DNA of 64,000 nt from Anaerolinea sp. Lineage in GTDB: Bacteria > Chloroflexota > Anaerolineae > Anaerolineales > Villigracilaceae. This document shows positions 1 to 9,178 of this stretch, one piece after another (the stretch's first letter is position 1; every line of letters starts with the position of its first letter). A model generated the notes under the pieces. It was not told the DNA's origin. It ran no database searches and saw only the letters and a list, made by a program, of their open reading frames with translations. The position numbers were made by a program, and so were the translations under genes. The stretch is from positions 1 through 64,000 of the forward strand of contig DYPU01000002.1 in assembly GCA_020719725.1 (NCBI GenBank), read 5' to 3'.

Positions 1-55
1 CCATCGTGCCTACGTTAAGATGTGGTTTGCTGCGGTCAAATTTCTGCTTCGCCAT
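1..55 (-). CDS. tuf: Elongation factor Tu, N-terminal fragment (runs off the window)
   Basis: Reverse complement reads AGGAGAGAAAG-ATG GCG AAG CAG AAA TTT GAC CGC AGC AAA CCA CAT CTT AAC GTA GGC ACG = MAKQKFDRSKPHLNVGTM, typical EF-Tu N-terminus; located downstream of a tRNA-Thr/Tyr/Thr cluster. Confidence 0.92.
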   Translation of the reverse strand, partial: MAKQKFDRSKPHLNVGTM

Positions 56-100
56 CTTTCTCTCCTTGAAAAATAGAACAGAGTCCAGATTCAGCAACAG

Positions 101-173
101 AGCCCTCGATGGGACTTGAACCCATGACCTCGCCCTTACCAAGGGCGTGCTCTGCCAACTGAGCTACGAGGGC
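101..173 (-). tRNA. tRNA-Thr (anticodon GGT)
   Basis: Reverse complement GCCCTCGTAGCTCAGTTGGCAGAGCACGCCCTTGGTAAGGGCGAGGTCATGGGTTCAAGTCCCATCGAGGGCT folds as a cloverleaf, 7-bp acceptor, anticodon GGT. Confidence 0.95.
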
Positions 174-203
174 ATTACGTGCTGCCGGGATTTTCCCGGA
201 AGG

Positions 204-286
204 TGGGCGGTGAAGGATTCGAACCTCCGAAGGCTTCTGCCAACTGATTTACAGTCAGTCCCCGTTGGCCACTTGGGTAACCGCCC
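204..286 (-). tRNA. tRNA-Tyr (anticodon GTA), class II with long variable arm
   Basis: Reverse complement GGGCGGTTACCCAAGTGGCCAACGGGGACTGACTGTAAATCAGTTGGCAGAAGCCTTCGGAGGTTCGAATCCTTCACCGCCCA; anticodon loop CTGTAAA. Confidence 0.95.
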
Positions 287-390
287 AAACTTATTGTTCA
301 GCTTTTATCGGCTGAGGGCCTGGTCTTACTTGCTTGAAGTTAGACAAAGCTTTCCGCAGACAAAAAATGACTATTGTAAAGTGCTTCTTG

Positions 391-463
391 AGCCGACGAC
401 GAGAATCGAACTCGTAACCTTCCGCTTACAAGGCGGGTGCTCTGCCGATTGAGCTACGTCGGC
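391..463 (-). tRNA. tRNA-Thr (anticodon TGT)
   Basis: Reverse complement GCCGACGTAGCTCAATCGGCAGAGCACCCGCCTTGTAAGCGGAAGGTTACGAGTTCGATTCTCGTCGTCGGCT; cloverleaf, anticodon TGT. Confidence 0.95.
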
Positions 464-491
464 GTCGAGAGCTTGCCGATTAAGCGGGCAA

Positions 492-520
492 ATTATACCA
501 AAGCATATCTGGCGAGGCAA
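492..520 (-). promoter_or_regulatory. Sigma70-type promoter for the tRNA-Thr/Tyr/Thr-tuf operon
   Basis: Minus strand TTGCCT (515-520) - 17 nt - TATAAT (492-497), with TG extended -10 (TGGTATAAT); predicted start about 22 nt upstream of the first tRNA. Confidence 0.75.
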
Positions 521-635
521 GGCTAACGAGAAAGTTTCAGCCTGGGTGACTGCCTATTGTGCGGCCATACAGGCTAAGGGTCATTCGCGCGGATGCGGAG
601 TCTATCAGAGTTCTGTTTGGGAGTCAAGTCTCGTA

Positions 636-644
636 TGTTATAAT
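636..644 (+). promoter_or_regulatory. Extended -10 promoter element upstream of trpS
   Basis: TGTTATAAT about 33 nt upstream of the trpS ATG. Confidence 0.55.
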
Positions 645-676
645 TTTGACGATAAAATCTGTTTAGAGAGGCTAAA

Positions 677-1663
677 ATGACGAAAAAGGGTCGTGTTTTT
701 TCTGGCGCTCGTCCTACCGGACGCCAACATCTTGGTAATTATTTGGGCGCAATCAAAAATTATGTTGCTTTGCAAGACAATTATGATTGTGTTTATTGTA
801 TTGTGGATTTACATGCGCTGACTACGGTGGAAACAACCGCAGATTTGAAGCAAAATACCTATGAAATGGCGTTAGATTGGCTTGCGGCGGGCATTCGGCC
901 TGAAGAAACGACCTTATTTGTTCAATCTCATGTGCCTCAGGTGACAGAATTGCACACTATCCTTTCAATGGTGACACCTTTGGGGAAATTAACGGATTTG
1001 CCAACCTTTAAGGAAAAGGTGCGTCAGAACGAGGGCAATATTAATTATGGCTTGGTGGGGTATCCGGTTTTGATGACGGCGGATATTGTGCTATATCGTT
1101 CGGATGTTGTGCCGGTGGGTATTGATCAGGCTCCTCATATTGAGTTTGCGCGTGAAATTGTTCGTTCTTTTAATTATCGGTTTCAGACCAAGGCTTTGCT
1201 TGAGCCGCAGATGAAAAATACCGAGATTCCCAAGGTGTTAGGGATTGACGGTAAGGAAAAAATGGGTAAGAGCTTGAATAATCATATAGAATTGGCTGCA
1301 ACTCCGGATGAGACGCGCCTGCGGGTGATGCAGATGGTGACTGATCCACAACGAATGAAGCGTACTGATCCGGGCAATCCCGATATTTGTAATGTTTTTT
1401 CGATGCACAAGATTTTTACCCCAGCCGAAGATGTGGAAATGATTAACCGTGAGTGTCGCGTGGCCGGAATTGGATGTGTCGATTGTAAAAAACGGTTTGC
1501 TGAAAATCTTAATAAGTCTTTGGATCCATTTCGGACCAGGCGTGCAGAAATTGGCAAAAATCCGGAAGATGTTTGGGATATTTTGCACGAGGGCGCCAAG
1601 CGGGCCAGGGTGATTGCGGAAAAGACCATGCAAGATGTGCGGGCAGCGGTGCAGTTGCCTTAG
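677..1663 (+). CDS. trpS: Tryptophanyl-tRNA synthetase
   Basis: RVFSGARPTGRQHLGNYLGAI (HIGH region) and GKEKMGKSLNN (KMSKS variant); length 328 aa. Confidence 0.95.
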   Translation: MTKKGRVFSGARPTGRQHLGNYLGAIKNYVALQDNYDCVYCIVDLHALTTVETTADLKQNTYEMALDWLAAGIRPEETTLFVQSHVPQVTELHTILSMVTPLGKLTDLPTFKEKVRQNEGNINYGLVGYPVLMTADIVLYRSDVVPVGIDQAPHIEFAREIVRSFNYRFQTKALLEPQMKNTEIPKVLGIDGKEKMGKSLNNHIELAATPDETRLRVMQMVTDPQRMKRTDPGNPDICNVFSMHKIFTPAEDVEMINRECRVAGIGCVDCKKRFAENLNKSLDPFRTRRAEIGKNPEDVWDILHEGAKRARVIAEKTMQDVRAAVQLP

Positions 1664-1688
1664 GATGTTTGGCATTTTTGGACGTTGG

Positions 1689-1725
1689 TGCGTAATTCGT
1701 GTTAGGCGGATTACGCATTTTTTTT
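1689..1725 (+). terminator. Rho-independent-like terminator after trpS
   Basis: TGCGTAAT (1689-1696) / ATTACGCA (1710-1717) followed by eight T. Confidence 0.7.
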
Positions 1726-1735
1726 AGGAGGCAGA

Positions 1736-2176
1736 ATGCGGGCGCTGGTGCAACGGGTAAGTTCTGGTAAGGTTTCGGTGGATGGAAAAGTGGTTTCCGC
1801 AATTTCGCGCGGCTTGGTTATTTTTTTGGGCGTTGGGCATGGCGATGGCGAAGCTCAGGCGGCCTGGCTGGCTGAAAAAATTGCTCATTTGCGGGTTTTT
1901 GAAGATTCTGGTGGCAAGATGAACCTTTCTCTGGTGGATGTTGGCGGCGAGGCGCTGGTGATTAGCCAATTTACGTTATATGCTGATGTGCAAAAGGGGC
2001 GTCGGCCTTCTTTTGTTGAGGCGGCTTTGCCTGCTTTGGCGGCTCCGCTGGTTGAAAAGTTTACGGAAATGTTACGCCAGCAGGGGATTCCTGCTGGCGT
2101 AGGTGTTTTTGGGGCCCACATGTTGGTAGAGATTTATAACGACGGTCCAGTAACCCTTTGGTTGGAGCGCGTTTAG
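1736..2176 (+). CDS. dtd: D-aminoacyl-tRNA deacylase
   Basis: [20 protein letters not shown]...[22 protein letters not shown] is the DTD signature; RBS AGGAGG upstream. Confidence 0.95.
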   Translation: MRALVQRVSSGKVSVDGKVVSAISRGLVIFLGVGHGDGEAQAAWLAEKIAHLRVFEDSGGKMNLSLVDVGGEALVISQFTLYADVQKGRRPSFVEAALPALAAPLVEKFTEMLRQQGIPAGVGVFGAHMLVEIYNDGPVTLWLERV

Positions 2177-3207
2177 TGGGTTTCTGTTACTTTTCGAATG
2201 GTGCGTGGGGCCTCGGTGTCAAATCCGCGAGTACGGGTGAGGTGATAACAGAAGAGTTGGGCCGGGATGATGGCGATGATCGGCGAAAGCCATTCGGGGA
2301 TGCCGGCTGGAAGCTGGATGGGCGATTGGGCCAGCGCTAGCGCTTCGGGCGAGTCGGAAATGATGGTTAGCTCGGCGTGATGGGTTTCGCGCAGGGTGCG
2401 AAGCAGGGGCAGCATATCTGGCAGGATGATGCCGGAGGGCGCAGCGACGAAGACGGGGAAGCCTCGCTCTACCATGGCGATTGGCCCATGTTGGAAATCG
2501 GCGGTGGAGTAGGGCTCGGCGACAGAGTAGGTCAACTCTTTTAGTTTCAAGGACCATTCAAAGGCGGTGGCGTAGTTAAAACCGCGTCCAATGACGACAC
2601 AGTGTTCCATATAACGGAAGCGTTCTGCCAGCCGGGCGATTTCTTCATCCAGCGCTAAGACTTGTTGAGCCCAAATGGGGAGTTTTTGTAGTTCGGCGCG
2701 GCGCACGTCGTCGTCGGCTAGTTCGACGGAGAGCAGGGCCATGGCGAGCAGTTCGGCGGTGTAGGTTTTTGTGGCGGCGACTGCCTTTTCTGGCCCGGCG
2801 GCGATGTCGATGACGAAGTTGGCGGCGTGGGCGAGGGGGGAATCGGGGGCATTGGTGATGGCGAGCGAGGCGCAGCCTTGGCGTTTGCCTTCGTCAACTA
2901 CGGCGATAATATCTGGTGATTGACCGGATTGAGAGACGGCGGTGATGAGTGCGCCATTAAGTTTTGGCATTTGTTGGTAGTAGGTGAACAGGGAGGGGGT
3001 TGCCAGCGCTACAGGGAGATGATTGTATGCGCCCCACATATAGTTGGCGTAACGCCCGGCGTTATCCGAGGTGCCTCGGGCGGCGAGAAAGACGTAGGCC
3101 GGGTCTATTTTGCGAATTTCTGTGGCAATTCTGGTTATTTCGCTTTGTTTTCCAAGCAGGCCTTGGATGATGGTTGGTTGTTCGTGAATTTCGGAATGCA
3201 GGCTCAT
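2173..3207 (-). CDS. SIS-domain protein, GlmS/NagB-II type (glucosamine-6-phosphate deaminase-like)
   Basis: Two SIS domains without glutaminase domain: [62 protein letters not shown]. Confidence 0.8.
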   Translation of the reverse strand: MSLHSEIHEQPTIIQGLLGKQSEITRIATEIRKIDPAYVFLAARGTSDNAGRYANYMWGAYNHLPVALATPSLFTYYQQMPKLNGALITAVSQSGQSPDIIAVVDEGKRQGCASLAITNAPDSPLAHAANFVIDIAAGPEKAVAATKTYTAELLAMALLSVELADDDVRRAELQKLPIWAQQVLALDEEIARLAERFRYMEHCVVIGRGFNYATAFEWSLKLKELTYSVAEPYSTADFQHGPIAMVERGFPVFVAAPSGIILPDMLPLLRTLRETHHAELTIISDSPEALALAQSPIQLPAGIPEWLSPIIAIIPAQLFCYHLTRTRGFDTEAPRTIRKVTETH

Positions 3208-3268
3208 GGGTGACTCCTTGTTGAGTAAAAAAATCCTAAAGGTTTCAAAAATCTTTAGGATTTTACTC

Positions 3269-4237
3269 TTAAAGTTCTGAATTCTCTTTTAGCCATTGCA
3301 GTACGTCGCCTGTTTTGGTGAAGGCCAGGGCTGTGACGGTGTCGGCTGCGCCGTAGTAGATGGCGACGCGGTCAGTCGGTTGATCGTAGAGCGCGGCGCA
3401 GGGAAAGGCGACGTTGGGAACATCACCAACGCATTCGTAGGGTGTTTGCGGGGCGAGTAGGTAGGCAGAGCCGCGGTAAATTACTTTCCAGGGTTGTTCC
3501 AGGTCGAGCAGGGCTGCGCCGAAGGAGTAGACGAATCCGTTGCAGGAGGTTAGAACGCCGTGATAGAACAGCAGCCAGCCTTCGGGGGTTTCGATGGGGG
3601 TGGGGCCTGCTCCAATTTTGGTGGATTGCCAGCCGCTTTTGGTGCCCATTACAAAGCGGTGTTCTCCCCAGTGAATCAGATTGGGGCTTTGGCTAAGGTA
3701 GATGTCGCCAAAGGGGGTGTGGCCGTTATCGCTTGGCCGGCTGAGCATGACATATTTGCCGTTAATTTTGCGGGGAAAGAGGACGCCGTTGCGATTGAAG
3801 GGCAGCAGGGCATTTTCTAAGAAGTGGAATTGTTTAAAGTTGTAAGTGTAGCCCACGCCAATGGTAGGGCCATGGTAGCCATTACACCAGGTGACGTAGT
3901 AGCGGTCTTCGAGCCAGGTAACGCGCGGGTCATAGCGGTATTGATAGCGGCCAATTTCGGGGTCGTTGCATTGCCATTCAATTGGGTTTGGGTCAAGCGT
4001 CCAGTTCAGCGCATCTGCGCTGCGGCCAGTGTGTAAGTTCATTTCGCGTTTTTTGTTATCACAACGAAAGACCCCTGCAAAAGCGCCTTGGTATGGAACA
4101 ACCGCGCTGTTAAAGATGCTGTTTGAGGTTGGGATCAGGTCACGTGGGATGATGGGATTGGCTTCATAACGCCAAATGACATCGTTATTGTTGGCCGGAC
4201 GATCTTGCCAGGGAATATTGGGGATATTGGGTTTCAT
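3269..4237 (-). CDS. GH130-family glycoside phosphorylase (beta-1,4-mannooligosaccharide/mannosylglucose phosphorylase-like)
   Basis: [11 protein letters not shown]...[19 protein letters not shown]...[18 protein letters not shown]...[19 protein letters not shown] matches GH130; RBS GAGGAG before ATG. Confidence 0.85.
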   Translation of the reverse strand: MKPNIPNIPWQDRPANNNDVIWRYEANPIIPRDLIPTSNSIFNSAVVPYQGAFAGVFRCDNKKREMNLHTGRSADALNWTLDPNPIEWQCNDPEIGRYQYRYDPRVTWLEDRYYVTWCNGYHGPTIGVGYTYNFKQFHFLENALLPFNRNGVLFPRKINGKYVMLSRPSDNGHTPFGDIYLSQSPNLIHWGEHRFVMGTKSGWQSTKIGAGPTPIETPEGWLLFYHGVLTSCNGFVYSFGAALLDLEQPWKVIYRGSAYLLAPQTPYECVGDVPNVAFPCAALYDQPTDRVAIYYGAADTVTALAFTKTGDVLQWLKENSEL

Positions 4238-4270
4238 GCGACTCTCCTCGTGAAAACATTTTTTTTGGCA

Positions 4271-4346
4271 TTTACCCCGTTTGGGTAAGAAAAAATTGGC
4301 TTGGCTTTTGTGTGACCGGTCACCTTACCCATTTGGGTAGGGTGAC
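4271..4346. promoter_or_regulatory. Cluster of inverted repeats between GH130 and lacI
   Basis: TTACCCCGTTTGGGTAA (from about 4271), perfect palindrome GTGACCGGTCAC (4312-4323), and hairpin GTCACCTTACCC-ATTT-GGGTAGGGTGAC (4319-4346). Confidence 0.55.
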
Positions 4347-4380
4347 TTTTTGTTTTCAGAAAAAAAGTCCTATTTTTCTC

Positions 4381-4435
4381 TTGACTCGTTGTTAAAAAAA
4401 GGTTAATATGAAACCGGTTACTGAAACCGGTTTCA
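4381..4435 (+). promoter_or_regulatory. Promoter plus LacI-type operators upstream of lacI
   Basis: TTGACT (4381-4386), 17-nt spacer, TAATAT (4404-4409); perfect palindrome TGAAACCGGTTTCA (4422-4435) and adjacent imperfect copy TGAAACCGGTTACT (4409-4422) over the predicted start site. Confidence 0.75.
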
Positions 4436-4456
4436 GAGATTGTATCATGGATAATT

Positions 4457-5482
4457 ATGACTCGTAAATCTTCGTCTGTGACCATTCGTGATGTTGCCCG
4501 CCAGGCCAGTGTATCTGTGGCTACTGTGAGTCGTTTTATCAATCAGACGGCTCCGGTCTCGGATGATGTTGCAGAGCGAATCCAAGCAGTGATGAAAAAT
4601 TTGCGGTATACGCCGCATATCGCGGCCCGAAACCTGGCGACAAATCGCACCAATGCAATTGGTTTGATGGTTTCTTTCAATATGTACGGTGATTTTTTTG
4701 GCCCAATGCTGAATGGAATTGAGTCTGTGGTAGGAGAGCACGGCCTGAATCTGCTGATCTCTACTAATAACCTTGCTTTGCGCGGTGGGCATGGCGGAAT
4801 GCCGCTTGGCCCGAATAACGCCGACGGGTTGATTGTTTATGCAGACAGTATGGATGATGTGGATATTCATCATTTTTATGAAATGGAATTTCCGATGGTG
4901 ATGGTTTATCGAAAGCCGCCAGAAGGTTTAAAAATTCCATGTATAAATATCGAAAACAAAGCCGCCTCACATAAAATTGTTGAACATCTTATCAAAGTAC
5001 ATCATCGTCGTCGTATTATTTATTTGCGTGGGCCTGAAGGACAACAGGACTCTTATTGGCGCGAGTTGGGATACCGCAAAGCGCTCGATGAGAATGGTAT
5101 CGAATACGATCCGCTGTTGGTTTTGCCAGGTGAATTTGAGCGACATATTGCATCCATGACGATTACGGATGCTTTATTGAATGGCCTGGAGTTTGACGCT
5201 GTTTTTGCCGGAGATGATGACGCTGCGGTTGGCGTGATGGGAGCCTTGCGGGATGCTGGCAAACGTGTGCCGCAGGATGTCTCGGTGGTTGGATTTGATG
5301 ATCAGCGCACCTCCTCCTTTTTGACCCCAGCTTTGACCACTGTTCGCGCTCCGACGCTGGAGGTTGGCCGGGTGGCTGCCCAGCAGTTGATTAACCTGAT
5401 GCGTAATGGTGAGGCCGAGTGTGAAATTCTTCTTCCTACCGAAATTGTCATCCGTGAATCTTGCGGGTGTCATACCTCTTAG
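4457..5482 (+). CDS. LacI-family transcriptional regulator
   Basis: VTIRDVARQASVSVATVSRFINQT HTH plus periplasmic-binding-like domain ending DVSVVGFDDQRTSSFLTPALTTVRAP. Confidence 0.93.
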   Translation: MTRKSSSVTIRDVARQASVSVATVSRFINQTAPVSDDVAERIQAVMKNLRYTPHIAARNLATNRTNAIGLMVSFNMYGDFFGPMLNGIESVVGEHGLNLLISTNNLALRGGHGGMPLGPNNADGLIVYADSMDDVDIHHFYEMEFPMVMVYRKPPEGLKIPCINIENKAASHKIVEHLIKVHHRRRIIYLRGPEGQQDSYWRELGYRKALDENGIEYDPLLVLPGEFERHIASMTITDALLNGLEFDAVFAGDDDAAVGVMGALRDAGKRVPQDVSVVGFDDQRTSSFLTPALTTVRAPTLEVGRVAAQQLINLMRNGEAECEILLPTEIVIRESCGCHTS

Positions 5483-5594
5483 ATCTCAACCTCTTGTTTA
5501 AGCCTTGAAAGGAGGCGTAACCGTCATAGAGATTTTCAACCTGTTATTGACCACGTCAAGTTGTGCTCACTATTCCAAAAGGAGAATAATCACC

Positions 5595-7025
5595 ATGAAA
5601 AAGTTGTCTGTTGTTGCGATTTTGCTTCTGATTGCGTCCATGATTTTGGCCGCTTGCGCTCCGGCTGCCCCCGTTGCTGAAGAAGCCGCTCCCGTTGCTG
5701 AGGAAGCCGCTCCCGCTGCCGAAGGTAAAGTTCAGGTGCGTTGGTTTGTTGGCCTTGGCACCGGCACCAACCCCGAGCAGGTCGCTGTTCAGGAAGAAGT
5801 TGTGGCTGATTTCAACGCTTCCCAAGATCAAATTGAACTCGTTCTCGAGATTGTGCCTTACGACAGCGCCCGCGATACCCTGGCGACCCAAATTGCCTCG
5901 GGTAGTGGCCCCGATATTATTGGCCCAGTAGGTTGGGGTGGTTCCAACGCTTTCTATGGTCAATGGCTGGATGTTGCTCCCTACATTGAAGAAACTGGTT
6001 TCGACACCAGTATCTTTGATCCCGCTCTGGTCAAGTTCTATCAGACCGAAGAAGGCCAAATTGGTTTGCCCTTCGCCGTGTTCCCCGGTGCCGTTTATTT
6101 CATGCCCTCCATGTTTGACGAAGCCGGCCTGGCTTATCCTCCCCAAAAGTACGGCGAAAAGTACGTACTCGATGGTGCGGAAGTTGACTGGACTTGGGAT
6201 GTTATGACCGAAGTTGCCAAGCGTCTGACCGTGGATGCCAACGGCCTTTCCTCTGTTGAAGAAGGTTTTGACCCCACCCAGATCGTTCAAGTTGGTTACA
6301 GCCCGCAATGGCAGCACCCGAACTCGGTTGCGACCTTCTTCGGCGCTTCCAAAATCTTTGAAGGCGATACCAAGGGTTCCTACAAGTCGGCCATTCCTGA
6401 TAACTGGAAAGCCGCCTGGCAGTGGTACTACGATGGTATGTACGGCGCACAGCCCTACATGGCTACTGGCCCGCTCTCTGGTTCTCCCGAATTTGGTAAT
6501 GGCAACCTCTTCAATGCTGGTAAAGCTGCCATGGGCCTGTCCCAGACCTGGTACACCTGCTGCTTGGGCGATTTCGCCAAGGTCAATGAATTCCAACTTG
6601 GTATTCAACCGATGAGCGCTGACGGTGTTGTCCACGGTCGTATCGACGCCGACACCTTCCGCATCTGGAAGGGTACTGCCCACCCCAAAGAATCCTTTGA
6701 AGTTTTGGCTTACCTCATCACCACTGGCGGCGACAAACTCCTGTCCGCTTACGGTGCCATGCCCGCCATTGCCTCCAAGACCGAAGCCTTCTTTGAAAAG
6801 AAAGCTGTTGATTATCCCTTCGTCACCGCTGAAAGCTGGGATGTGTTTGTTCAGGGTCTCGCTTATCCCGATACCCCCAGCGCCGAACAGTACATGCCCA
6901 ATTGGACTGAAGCGTTTGCTCGTATTCAGACCTTCGGTGATTTGATGAACAATACTCCTGACCTCGACTTTGATGCTGAGTTCCAGAGGTTGCAAGATGA
7001 CTTGACGGCCATCTACAACAAGTAA
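5595..7025 (+). CDS. ABC transporter extracellular solute-binding lipoprotein (family 1)
   Basis: ATG at 5595 after AAGGAGAATAATCACC; MKKLSVVAILLLIASMILAAC lipobox; SBP family 1 sequence; followed by MalF/MalG-type permeases. Confidence 0.92.
   Translation: MKKLSVVAILLLIASMILAACAPAAPVAEEAAPVAEEAAPAAEGKVQVRWFVGLGTGTNPEQVAVQEEVVADFNASQDQIELVLEIVPYDSARDTLATQIASGSGPDIIGPVGWGGSNAFYGQWLDVAPYIEETGFDTSIFDPALVKFYQTEEGQIGLPFAVFPGAVYFMPSMFDEAGLAYPPQKYGEKYVLDGAEVDWTWDVMTEVAKRLTVDANGLSSVEEGFDPTQIVQVGYSPQWQHPNSVATFFGASKIFEGDTKGSYKSAIPDNWKAAWQWYYDGMYGAQPYMATGPLSGSPEFGNGNLFNAGKAAMGLSQTWYTCCLGDFAKVNEFQLGIQPMSADGVVHGRIDADTFRIWKGTAHPKESFEVLAYLITTGGDKLLSAYGAMPAIASKTEAFFEKKAVDYPFVTAESWDVFVQGLAYPDTPSAEQYMPNWTEAFARIQTFGDLMNNTPDLDFDAEFQRLQDDLTAIYNK
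5673..5714 (+). repeat. 21-bp tandem coding repeat (VAEEAAP x2 plus partial third unit)
   Basis: GTTGCTGAAGAAGCCGCTCCC then GTTGCTGAGGAAGCCGCTCCC then GCTGCCGAAGG. Confidence 0.85.
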
Positions 7026-7042
7026 TTTGTAATAGAGTTTTC

Positions 7043-7072
7043 AGGCGGACCAGCCTTCGGGTTGGTCCGCCT
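7043..7072 (+). promoter_or_regulatory. Intercistronic hairpin with UUCG tetraloop between SBP and permease genes
   Basis: AGGCGGACCAGCC-TTCG-GGTTGGTCCGCCT, 13-bp stem (one G-U), no T tract. Confidence 0.75.
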
Positions 7073-7099
7073 CCCTTACTTCTAATAAAGGAGTGCCTC

Positions 7100-8095
7100 A
7101 TGTTTGAGCAACTCAGCAATCTCCCCAAATTACCTTCCCTGAGCAGTATTCGCAAAATGTCAGCCCTGACACGTCGTGAGATGTATCTTGGGTTGGGATT
7201 TTTGTCTCCATGGATTATCGGTTTTTTGGTTTTTACCGTCATCCCACTGGTCGCCAGCCTGGTTTTTAGTTTCATGGACTTAAAAATTACCGATGGTATT
7301 TTTACGTCTCCAAAATTTGTCGGTTTGCAGAACTATGTCGATATGGTGCAAGACCCCCAAGTCTGGAGCACTGGCGCAACCAAAGGATCGATGTGGATCA
7401 CAGTGAAGTTTGGGCTGCTTGCCTTGCCGGTTGGTATATTCTTACCACTGCTCCTGGCGCTCCTGATGAACAACAAAAACCTTAAGGGCCAAAATTTTTT
7501 CCGCAGCATGTTTTACATGCCTTATATTGTGCCTTTTGTAGCATCGGTTTTTCTGTGGGGCGGTATGCTCAACCCCGAAACAGGTTGGATTAACCGGGCT
7601 TTGATGGAACTGGGAATGCCAAAAGAATCTTTACCCACCTGGGCCAATGACATCAACTGGGTTTATCCGAGCTATGTCATTATGGGCATTTGGGGGGTTG
7701 GTAACGCTATGCTTATTATGTTGGCTGGCCTGCAAGGCGTTCCTACTGAACTATATGATGCTGCCCAAATGGATGGCGCCAACCCATGGCAAACTTTTTG
7801 GAATGTCACCTTTCCAATGATTTCGCCGGTAATTTTTTACAACCTAGTCTTGAGCGTGGTGGGGCTATTCCAATATTTTCTGGTGCCACTGGTGGTTAAT
7901 AATGGCACGGGGCGTCCAGGCGGCGCAACCTTATTCTACAATTTGTACTTATATAAAACATTCTTTGTATATCAAGACATGGCATACGGCTCAACCCTGG
8001 CATGGGTACTATTTGCCGTGATACTGGTTGTGACTGTTGCGCTGTTTTCCACTGCCAAATATTGGGTTTATTACGCAGGGGATTCCCGTTCCTAA
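7100..8095 (+). CDS. ABC sugar transporter permease (MalF type)
   Basis: Multi-TM protein with EAA-loop-like ELYDAAQMDGANPWQTFWNVTFPMISPV; starts after the SBP gene. Confidence 0.92.
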   Translation: MFEQLSNLPKLPSLSSIRKMSALTRREMYLGLGFLSPWIIGFLVFTVIPLVASLVFSFMDLKITDGIFTSPKFVGLQNYVDMVQDPQVWSTGATKGSMWITVKFGLLALPVGIFLPLLLALLMNNKNLKGQNFFRSMFYMPYIVPFVASVFLWGGMLNPETGWINRALMELGMPKESLPTWANDINWVYPSYVIMGIWGVGNAMLIMLAGLQGVPTELYDAAQMDGANPWQTFWNVTFPMISPVIFYNLVLSVVGLFQYFLVPLVVNNGTGRPGGATLFYNLYLYKTFFVYQDMAYGSTLAWVLFAVILVVTVALFSTAKYWVYYAGDSRS

Positions 8096-8109
8096 CGAGG
8101 AGATGAGAG

Positions 8110-9177
8110 ATGAAAATCACACGAACCAACATCTTAAACGGGTTGAATTCAACCTTTATAACTCTCCTTGTGCTTGCCATTTTGGTTATTTTCCTTTCCC
8201 CGTTTGCCTTTATGGTCTTTACTTCGCTAAAGACCCAGGATCAAATCTCGGTGATTGGTGCTCCTATTTGGCCCGCAGCCCCCTCCACCTTTGACTATAA
8301 CGGCAAAGCTCTGGAAGTCTATACCGTTCCAGCCAACACTTGTGTAGGCAGTGACCCGGCCGACACCTCCACCGTCGATTTAGGCATTTTCAAAAAAGGT
8401 CGCCAGGAAAGCATTTTTGTTGATCCAAATAACCTGGATCGTGGCGAGTTTACCTGCAAAGTTTCTTATCGCGCGCTGGAACGACCCTGGAAGTTTTCGC
8501 CCACCTGGTCGAACTACACCGAAGTATGGGAAACGATTGAGTTTCCAAAGTTACTTTGGAATACCTTTATGTACGCCGTACTATCAAACGTGGGCGTAAT
8601 TATTTCCTGCACCCTGGTGGCCTATGGCTTTTCCCGGTTCCGCTTCCCGGGGCGTGATTTTCTGTTTGTGTTGCTCATTTCAACAATTTTCCTGCCGGGA
8701 ACGGTAACAGTTATTCCGCAATTTGCTTTCTTCCAGAAAATTGGCTGGGTGGGCACCTGGTTGCCGCTGATTGTTCCCACTTTTTTTGCGAATGCCTATG
8801 ATGTTTTTCTCATGCGCCAATATTTTATGACTTTGCCTCGTGAACTGGATGAAGCTGCCATGATTGATGGCGCAGGCCCCTTCCGCGTCCTCTTCTCGGT
8901 CATTTTGCCCCAGTCTTATCCTGTGCTGATGGCTGTCACCGTTTTCCACATTGTTTATGCCTGGAATGACTATTTTGGCCCGCTCATTTACCTTTCCACC
9001 AACCGTGAAAACTGGCCTATTTCCATTGCGCTTTCCACCTTCAATGGCATTTACGGGCAAAAGCCGCAACTCATTCAAGCCGGTGCTTTGATGACCCTTA
9101 TCTTGCCGCTGATCCTCTTCTTTGTTGCACAGCGCTTCTTTGTCCAGGGCATTGTTGTGACCGGGGTTGAAAAATAA
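8110..9177 (+). CDS. ABC sugar transporter permease (MalG type) with enlarged extracytoplasmic loop
   Basis: ELDEAAMIDGAGPFRVLFSVILPQSYPVL; FSPFAFMVFTSLKT N-terminal TM; long insertion between TM1 and TM2. Confidence 0.92.
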   Translation: MKITRTNILNGLNSTFITLLVLAILVIFLSPFAFMVFTSLKTQDQISVIGAPIWPAAPSTFDYNGKALEVYTVPANTCVGSDPADTSTVDLGIFKKGRQESIFVDPNNLDRGEFTCKVSYRALERPWKFSPTWSNYTEVWETIEFPKLLWNTFMYAVLSNVGVIISCTLVAYGFSRFRFPGRDFLFVLLISTIFLPGTVTVIPQFAFFQKIGWVGTWLPLIVPTFFANAYDVFLMRQYFMTLPRELDEAAMIDGAGPFRVLFSVILPQSYPVLMAVTVFHIVYAWNDYFGPLIYLSTNRENWPISIALSTFNGIYGQKPQLIQAGALMTLILPLILFFVAQRFFVQGIVVTGVEK

Positions 9178-9178
9178 T

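Noticed and set aside
147-452. 101-aa plus-strand ORF over the tRNA cluster
   Set aside because: Spans tRNA-Tyr and parts of both tRNA-Thr genes on the opposite strand; not a protein gene
5556-6995. 479-aa ORF antisense to the SBP gene
   Set aside because: Shadow ORF: the sense frame has a lipobox, RBS and full SBP homology; the antisense product has no recognizable motifs
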